Source: Rhodospirillaceae bacterium (lineage in GTDB: Bacteria; Pseudomonadota; Alphaproteobacteria; Bin65). From it: a stretch of 64,000 nt of DNA. The stretch is from NCBI GenBank assembly GCA_028819475.1, contig JAPPLJ010000050.1, positions 248,001 through 312,000 of the forward strand. The letters run 5' to 3'. The notes under the pieces were generated by a model, which made no database searches, was not told where the DNA came from, and saw nothing but the letters and a program-made list of their open reading frames with translations. The position numbers were made by a program, and so were the translations under genes. Shown one piece after another: positions 60,168 to 64,000 of the stretch; positions within the stretch are counted from its first letter, which is position 1; every line of letters starts with the position of its first letter.

Positions 60168-61685
60168 TCATTCGCTCCGCACCCGGTCCACCGCGGCGCG
60201 CCAGCCGGCGCGGAGCGTGCGGCGGCAGTCTGCGGCCATCGACGGCGTGAAAATACGGTCGGCGCGCCAGGCGGCGGCGACCGCCTCTTCGAGCGAGCCG
60301 TAGAGGCCGGCGCCGACGCCTGCGAGCAGGGCGGCGCCGAGCGCCGTGGTTTCGGTCACCGCCGGGCGCTCAACCGGGGCGCCGGCGATGTCGGCGATGA
60401 ACTGCATCAGCCAGTCGTTGGCCGCCATGCCGCCGTCGACGCGTAGACGTCCCGCCCCCGATCCCGAACCATTGCCGCCTTCGGGGCTTCCCGTGGCTTC
60501 CAGCAGGTCGGCGGTCTGGTAGCCGCAGGCCTCCAGCGCCGCTCGGACAAGGTGGGCGGCGCCGGTATCCCGCGTCAGGCCGAACAGGCCGCCGCGCGCG
60601 CCGGCGTCCCACCAGGGCGCGCCGAGGCCGGTGAAGGCCGGCACCAGATAGACGCCGCCATTGTTCGCCAGGCCGGCGGCCAGGGCCTCGCTCGCCGCGC
60701 TGTCAGCGATGACGCCCAGCCCGTCGCGCAGCCACTGAACGGCGGTGCCGGCGTTGAAGATGGCGCCCTCGACGGCATAGACGGTCTCGCCGCCGAGCCG
60801 CCAGGCGACGGTCGCCAGGATGCCTTCGCCGGGTTCGGGCCGGTCGCGGCCGGCGTTGACCAGAATGAAGCAGCCGGTGCCGTAGGTGCTCTTGGCCATG
60901 CCCGGCGTCAGGCATCCCTGCCCGACCAGCGCCGCCTGCTGATCGCCGGCAATGCCGGTCACGGGAATGGCCGCGCCGAATATCTCCGGGCCGGCCGTGC
61001 CGAACGCGCCGGCGCTGTCCCGCACCTCCGGCAGCACCGCGTCCGGCACACCGAATTCGCGGCACAGGGCGCCGTCCCAGCCCTGCGCCTCGATGTCGAA
61101 CAGCATGGTGCGCGAGGCGTTGGTCGCGTCGGTCGCGTGGACCGCGCCGCCGGTCAGGCGCCAGAGCAGGAAACTGTCGACCGTGCCGAAGGCGAGTTCC
61201 CCGTTGCGCGCCGCCGCGCCGGCGCCGTCGACATGGCCGAGCAGCCATTCCAGCTTGGTCGCCGAGAAATAGGAATCGGGCACCAGCCCGGTCGTCTTGC
61301 GGATCGCGGGCGCCGCGCCCGCCCCTACCAGCGCCCGGCAGCGCTCCGCGCCGCGCCGGTCCTGCCAGACGATGGCGTTATGGATCGCCCGGCCGGTCCC
61401 ACGGTCCCAGACGACCGTTGTCTCGCGCTGGTTGACGATGCCGATGGCGGCGACGGCGAAGCCCTTGCCCTGCGCTTCGGCTACCGCCTGCCGCGCGGTT
61501 TCCAGCACCGTGCGCCAGATGTCCTCCGGGTCCTGCTCGACCCAGCCGTCGCGCGGGAAATGCTGGGGCAGCGGCTGCTGCGCACTGGCGACGATGCCGC
61601 CGGCGAGGTCGAAGGCGATGGCCCGGCTGCTCGTCGTGCCCTGGTCGATCGCCAGGATCGCGGCGCCGGCGGGCTCGGCGGGCAT
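60168..61685 (-). CDS. glpK: Glycerol kinase
   Basis: A 505-aa FGGY-family kinase that phosphorylates glycerol with ATP. N-terminal ATPase motif ILAIDQGTTSSRAIAFD; glycerol-binding NQRETTVVWDRGTG; GTVDSFLLWRLTGG; VAGDQQAALVGQ-type block (here GIAGDQQAALVGQ); STYGTGCFILVN; adenosine motif RVDGGMAANDWLMQ. ATG 61685 is preferred; a TTG at 61697 would overlap the GST gene. No glpF or glpD is in view. Confidence 0.95.
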   Translation of the reverse strand: MPAEPAGAAILAIDQGTTSSRAIAFDLAGGIVASAQQPLPQHFPRDGWVEQDPEDIWRTVLETARQAVAEAQGKGFAVAAIGIVNQRETTVVWDRGTGRAIHNAIVWQDRRGAERCRALVGAGAAPAIRKTTGLVPDSYFSATKLEWLLGHVDGAGAAARNGELAFGTVDSFLLWRLTGGAVHATDATNASRTMLFDIEAQGWDGALCREFGVPDAVLPEVRDSAGAFGTAGPEIFGAAIPVTGIAGDQQAALVGQGCLTPGMAKSTYGTGCFILVNAGRDRPEPGEGILATVAWRLGGETVYAVEGAIFNAGTAVQWLRDGLGVIADSAASEALAAGLANNGGVYLVPAFTGLGAPWWDAGARGGLFGLTRDTGAAHLVRAALEACGYQTADLLEATGSPEGGNGSGSGAGRLRVDGGMAANDWLMQFIADIAGAPVERPAVTETTALGAALLAGVGAGLYGSLEEAVAAAWRADRIFTPSMAADCRRTLRAGWRAAVDRVRSE

Positions 61686-61686
61686 G

Positions 61687-62490
61687 TCAGGCGGCAAGTA
61701 TGTCCCGCACCGACGGCCAGTTCTGCCCGCCGAAGGTGTTCAGGTCGCTGCGCAGATGGTCCGGGATCCACCGGTCGATCGCCTCGGCGTAGCTCGGCCG
61801 GGCCTGGATCCGGGAGAACCAGTCGGTCAGACGCGGCCGGCTTTCGGTCCACATCGCCTGCATCTGCAGCATGTCGAGCCGGGCGAGATAGGGCGTCATG
61901 CCGGCGTCGGCGAGGGTATAGGCGTCGCCGGCCAGCCACGGGCCGCCGACGAGATCGGCCTCCATCTTCGCGAGATAGCGGTCGTAGAGATGCACGATGC
62001 GGCTGGCGTCGGGCGCATCGAAGCCCTGCTCGATATAGCCGCGCTTGCGGACGTTCCAGTCCGACGTCACCGAATCGGCCGGCGTGCTTTGCAGGAATTC
62101 CTCCAGCTTCTCGGGCCCGAGGCGCATCAGCGTATGGCGATGCGAAGCCATGAAGGTGAGCGGGCCGCAGGCGCGGTGCACCTCCTCGTCAACCGCCTTG
62201 GTCCAGCAGCGCATCTTCGCGCGCTGCACCGGATCGGCCGGGATCAGCGGCGGGTCGGGAAAGACCTCGTCGAGATATTCGCAGATCACGGTGGATTCGA
62301 CGATGACCGTGCCGTCATGGACCAGAGTCGGCACCACGGCCTTGGGGTTGAGCTTGCGGTATTCCGGCGCGAACTGGTCGCCCTTGAGGATGTCCAGATA
62401 ATGACCGGTCCACTCGAGCCCCTTTTCGGTCAGTGCCAGCCGCACCTTTGCGGCGCAGACCGACGATCCGTGGTGATACAGCTCCAGCAT
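61687..62490 (-). CDS. Glutathione S-transferase family protein
   Basis: A 267-aa GST. Thioredoxin-like N-domain: LYHHGSSVCAAKVRLALTEKGLEW and the glutathione-binding VVPTLVHDGTVIVESTVICEYLDE (cis-Pro, ES motif). The C-terminal helical domain has LADAGMTPYLARL. Substrate unknown. ATG 62490 has AGGGAAACG upstream. It ends 1 base before the preferred glpK start, so the two genes are co-transcribed. Confidence 0.9.
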   Translation of the reverse strand: MLELYHHGSSVCAAKVRLALTEKGLEWTGHYLDILKGDQFAPEYRKLNPKAVVPTLVHDGTVIVESTVICEYLDEVFPDPPLIPADPVQRAKMRCWTKAVDEEVHRACGPLTFMASHRHTLMRLGPEKLEEFLQSTPADSVTSDWNVRKRGYIEQGFDAPDASRIVHLYDRYLAKMEADLVGGPWLAGDAYTLADAGMTPYLARLDMLQMQAMWTESRPRLTDWFSRIQARPSYAEAIDRWIPDHLRSDLNTFGGQNWPSVRDILAA

Positions 62491-62636
62491 CGTTTCCCTG
62501 CCTAGCCTGTCGTTCCCGCTATGCGCCGACCCGCCTTCGGGCCCGGCGCGGCACTTCTGTACCAAAGACTCGCCGGATTGCAGAGGATTTCCGCGCCGCG
62601 CCGCGATCCGCCGAATTCCGGACCCGCCGCGGGCCC

Positions 62637-64000
62637 TCAGTCGCCCAGCGTGAACACGTCGACCTCGCCGGCGCGGCCCTTGACGCGATGGCGGCCGGCC
62701 GGCTTCGGCGCGAACTCCGGCCCCAGCCCGGCCGCGGTCTCGCCGCTGATCAGGATCGCGGTCTCGCTGCCTTCGGGACAGAGCGTCTTGCCGAGCTGCT
62801 CGAGGCGCTGGCCGACATTCACCGCATCGCCGATGATCGTGTAGTTGATGCGGCCGGGCGAGCCGATGTTGCCGACCGTGGCGCTGCCCGAATGGATGCC
62901 GATGCGGATGCCCAGCGGCGCCTCGCTCGCGGCCCGGCGCTGGACATTCTCCGCCCGGATGCCGTCGGCGATCGCCAATGCCGCCCGGCAGGCCCTCTCG
63001 GCGGCGTCGGGCTGCGCGTCCGGCGCGCCCCAGAAGGCCATCACGGAATCGCCGATGAACTTGTCAACCGTGCCGTCCTCGGCCTCGATGCAACCGGCGA
63101 CGATCTCGAAATGGCGGTTGACGAGGGCAGCAACCTCGGGCGCCGAAAGGTCTTCCGACACCGAGGAAAAGCCCGCGATGTCGGTAAACATGACGGTGAT
63201 CTCGCGCGCCGAGGAAATCGTGTCGTCCATCTCGCCGCGCTTCACGAGCCGCTCGACCACCTTCCGGGGAATGTAGAGCTCGAACCAGCGCAGGGCGCGC
63301 AGCATGGCGTTGAAGGATTTGGCCTGCTGGTCGAGTTCGCGGAACACGCTGCCCGGCAGGTCGCCGATCTCGCCGATGTTCAGATCGCGGACCTGCCCGG
63401 CCGCCGCGGAGAAACGCACGATGGGCCGGGCGATGCGCCGGCCGAGGATCACGGCGGCGACGATGGCCAGCAGCAGGGCGGCGACACCGATAGCGATCGA
63501 GACCGTCATCCGCCGCCACACAGTCGAGACATCGTCGATGTGGAAATAGGTGCCCACGATCAGCGGTTTCGGCCCGAAACCGTGCAGGCGGCGGAAGACG
63601 AAGATATATTCCTGATCGCCGATCCGGATCCTGTGGCCGTTCGTATCCTGCGCAAGCGGGGTGACGAGATCGAAGCGGCCTTCCTGCTGCCACATCGCCG
63701 CCAGAACGGGATCGCGGAAGTCCGTCAGACGGGGCAGAGGGTTCGCCACCGAGCCGCCCGGATAGCCGCGCGCCATCAGCGGATGGGCCAGAACGCGGTC
63801 GCGGCCGTACAGGATGAACCGGGTGCCCGGATCGGCCTTGCCGATCCTGCGGACGAAGGCCGACAGTTCCCGGATCGAGACGATCGCGACCACGGCCCCG
63901 ATCGGCCTGCCGTCGCGGCGGACGGGATGGACGAGGTTGAAGAAGGTTTTCTTGTGCTCATCGCGCCAGAGTGGCGCGACCCATTGCGGGTCCCCGGCCA
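62637..64000 (-). CDS. Class III adenylate cyclase with Cache sensor (cut by window edge)
   Basis: The frame is open to the window's right edge, so the N-terminus is missing. From the edge: the membrane-distal part of a double-Cache sensor domain (KTFFNLVHPVRRDGRPIGAV), a transmembrane helix (MTVSIAIGVAALLLAIVAAVIL), HAMP, then a class III cyclase domain with metal Asp residues in TVMFTDIAGFSSVSE and KFIGDSVMAFWGAPD, and substrate region NYTIIGDAVNVGQRLE. It should make cAMP in response to an extracytoplasmic ligand. The apparent start at 63893 is an internal GTG. Confidence 0.92.
   Translation of the reverse strand, partial: AGDPQWVAPLWRDEHKKTFFNLVHPVRRDGRPIGAVVAIVSIRELSAFVRRIGKADPGTRFILYGRDRVLAHPLMARGYPGGSVANPLPRLTDFRDPVLAAMWQQEGRFDLVTPLAQDTNGHRIRIGDQEYIFVFRRLHGFGPKPLIVGTYFHIDDVSTVWRRMTVSIAIGVAALLLAIVAAVILGRRIARPIVRFSAAAGQVRDLNIGEIGDLPGSVFRELDQQAKSFNAMLRALRWFELYIPRKVVERLVKRGEMDDTISSAREITVMFTDIAGFSSVSEDLSAPEVAALVNRHFEIVAGCIEAEDGTVDKFIGDSVMAFWGAPDAQPDAAERACRAALAIADGIRAENVQRRAASEAPLGIRIGIHSGSATVGNIGSPGRINYTIIGDAVNVGQRLEQLGKTLCPEGSETAILISGETAAGLGPEFAPKPAGRHRVKGRAGEVDVFTLGD

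Noticed and set aside
60552-62153. Long plus-strand frame (533 codons) opposite glpK and the GST gene
   Set aside because: Mirror frame of two clear enzymes with an Arg/Ala/Gly-rich random-looking translation.

Overview
The window is a GC-rich chromosomal segment from an alphaproteobacterium, most likely of Rhodospirillales type. The evidence is the gene content: a dusB-ntrB-ntrC-ntrY-ntrX-trkA block, a fused ispDF, PopZ, a DUF2794 protein, an NDUFS4-like complex I subunit, a Coq10/RatA protein and a TPP-riboswitch-controlled pyrimidine transporter. Coding density is high and many neighbours overlap by 4 bases.

Layout. 1-10067 (minus): a nitrogen-regulation operon (dusB, ntrB, ntrC, ntrY, ntrX), then trkA, a D-amino-acid aminotransferase and a HAD hydrolase cut by the window edge. 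10166-13167 (plus): ispDF, pgpA, cinA/pncC and a CPBP protease. 13164-17072: Coq10/RatA, lipA, NDUFS4-like protein, tRNA-Pro, an O-methyltransferase and a histone-deacetylase-like amidohydrolase. 17.2-22.1 kb is accessory DNA. It holds an AT-richer orphan gene and then a complete 4,013-bp IS1-family element (18112-22124) with 21-bp terminal inverted repeats and an 8-bp target duplication; besides its transposase it carries five passenger genes. 22.1-24.2 kb: TPP riboswitch and ThiX/ThiY-type transporter genes. 24.4-32.0 kb: a ten-gene Mrp/Mbh-type cation/proton antiporter operon with three NuoL/M/N-like subunits. 32.0-32.7 kb: a FitAB-type toxin-antitoxin pair. 32.7-37.9 kb: a branched-chain amino-acid-type ABC transporter. 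38-47 kb: CoxG-like protein, PopZ, TolC, Pcm-like protein, tRNA-Cys, tRNA-Asn, a Na/Pi cotransporter, mtnA, a metallo-hydrolase and tRNA-Arg.

From 47 to 64 kb metabolic genes (Rieske oxygenase, thioesterase, 3-hydroxyanthranilate dioxygenase, LLM monooxygenase, thiolase, glycerol kinase, GST, adenylate cyclase) alternate with small AT-rich islands. One island (48.2-49.1 kb) carries a two-gene module with a PARP-like ADP-ribosyltransferase signature, one (52.7-53.6 kb) an unrecognised membrane protein, and one a frameshifted orphan FitA antitoxin.

Intergenic DNA carries several dispersed palindromic repeat families: a 29-bp perfect palindrome in four copies, and two 130-140-bp hairpin elements with shared CGTCATWTCGACC ends. 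The strongest candidates for something undescribed are the passenger-carrying IS1-family element and the ADP-ribosyltransferase-like pair.
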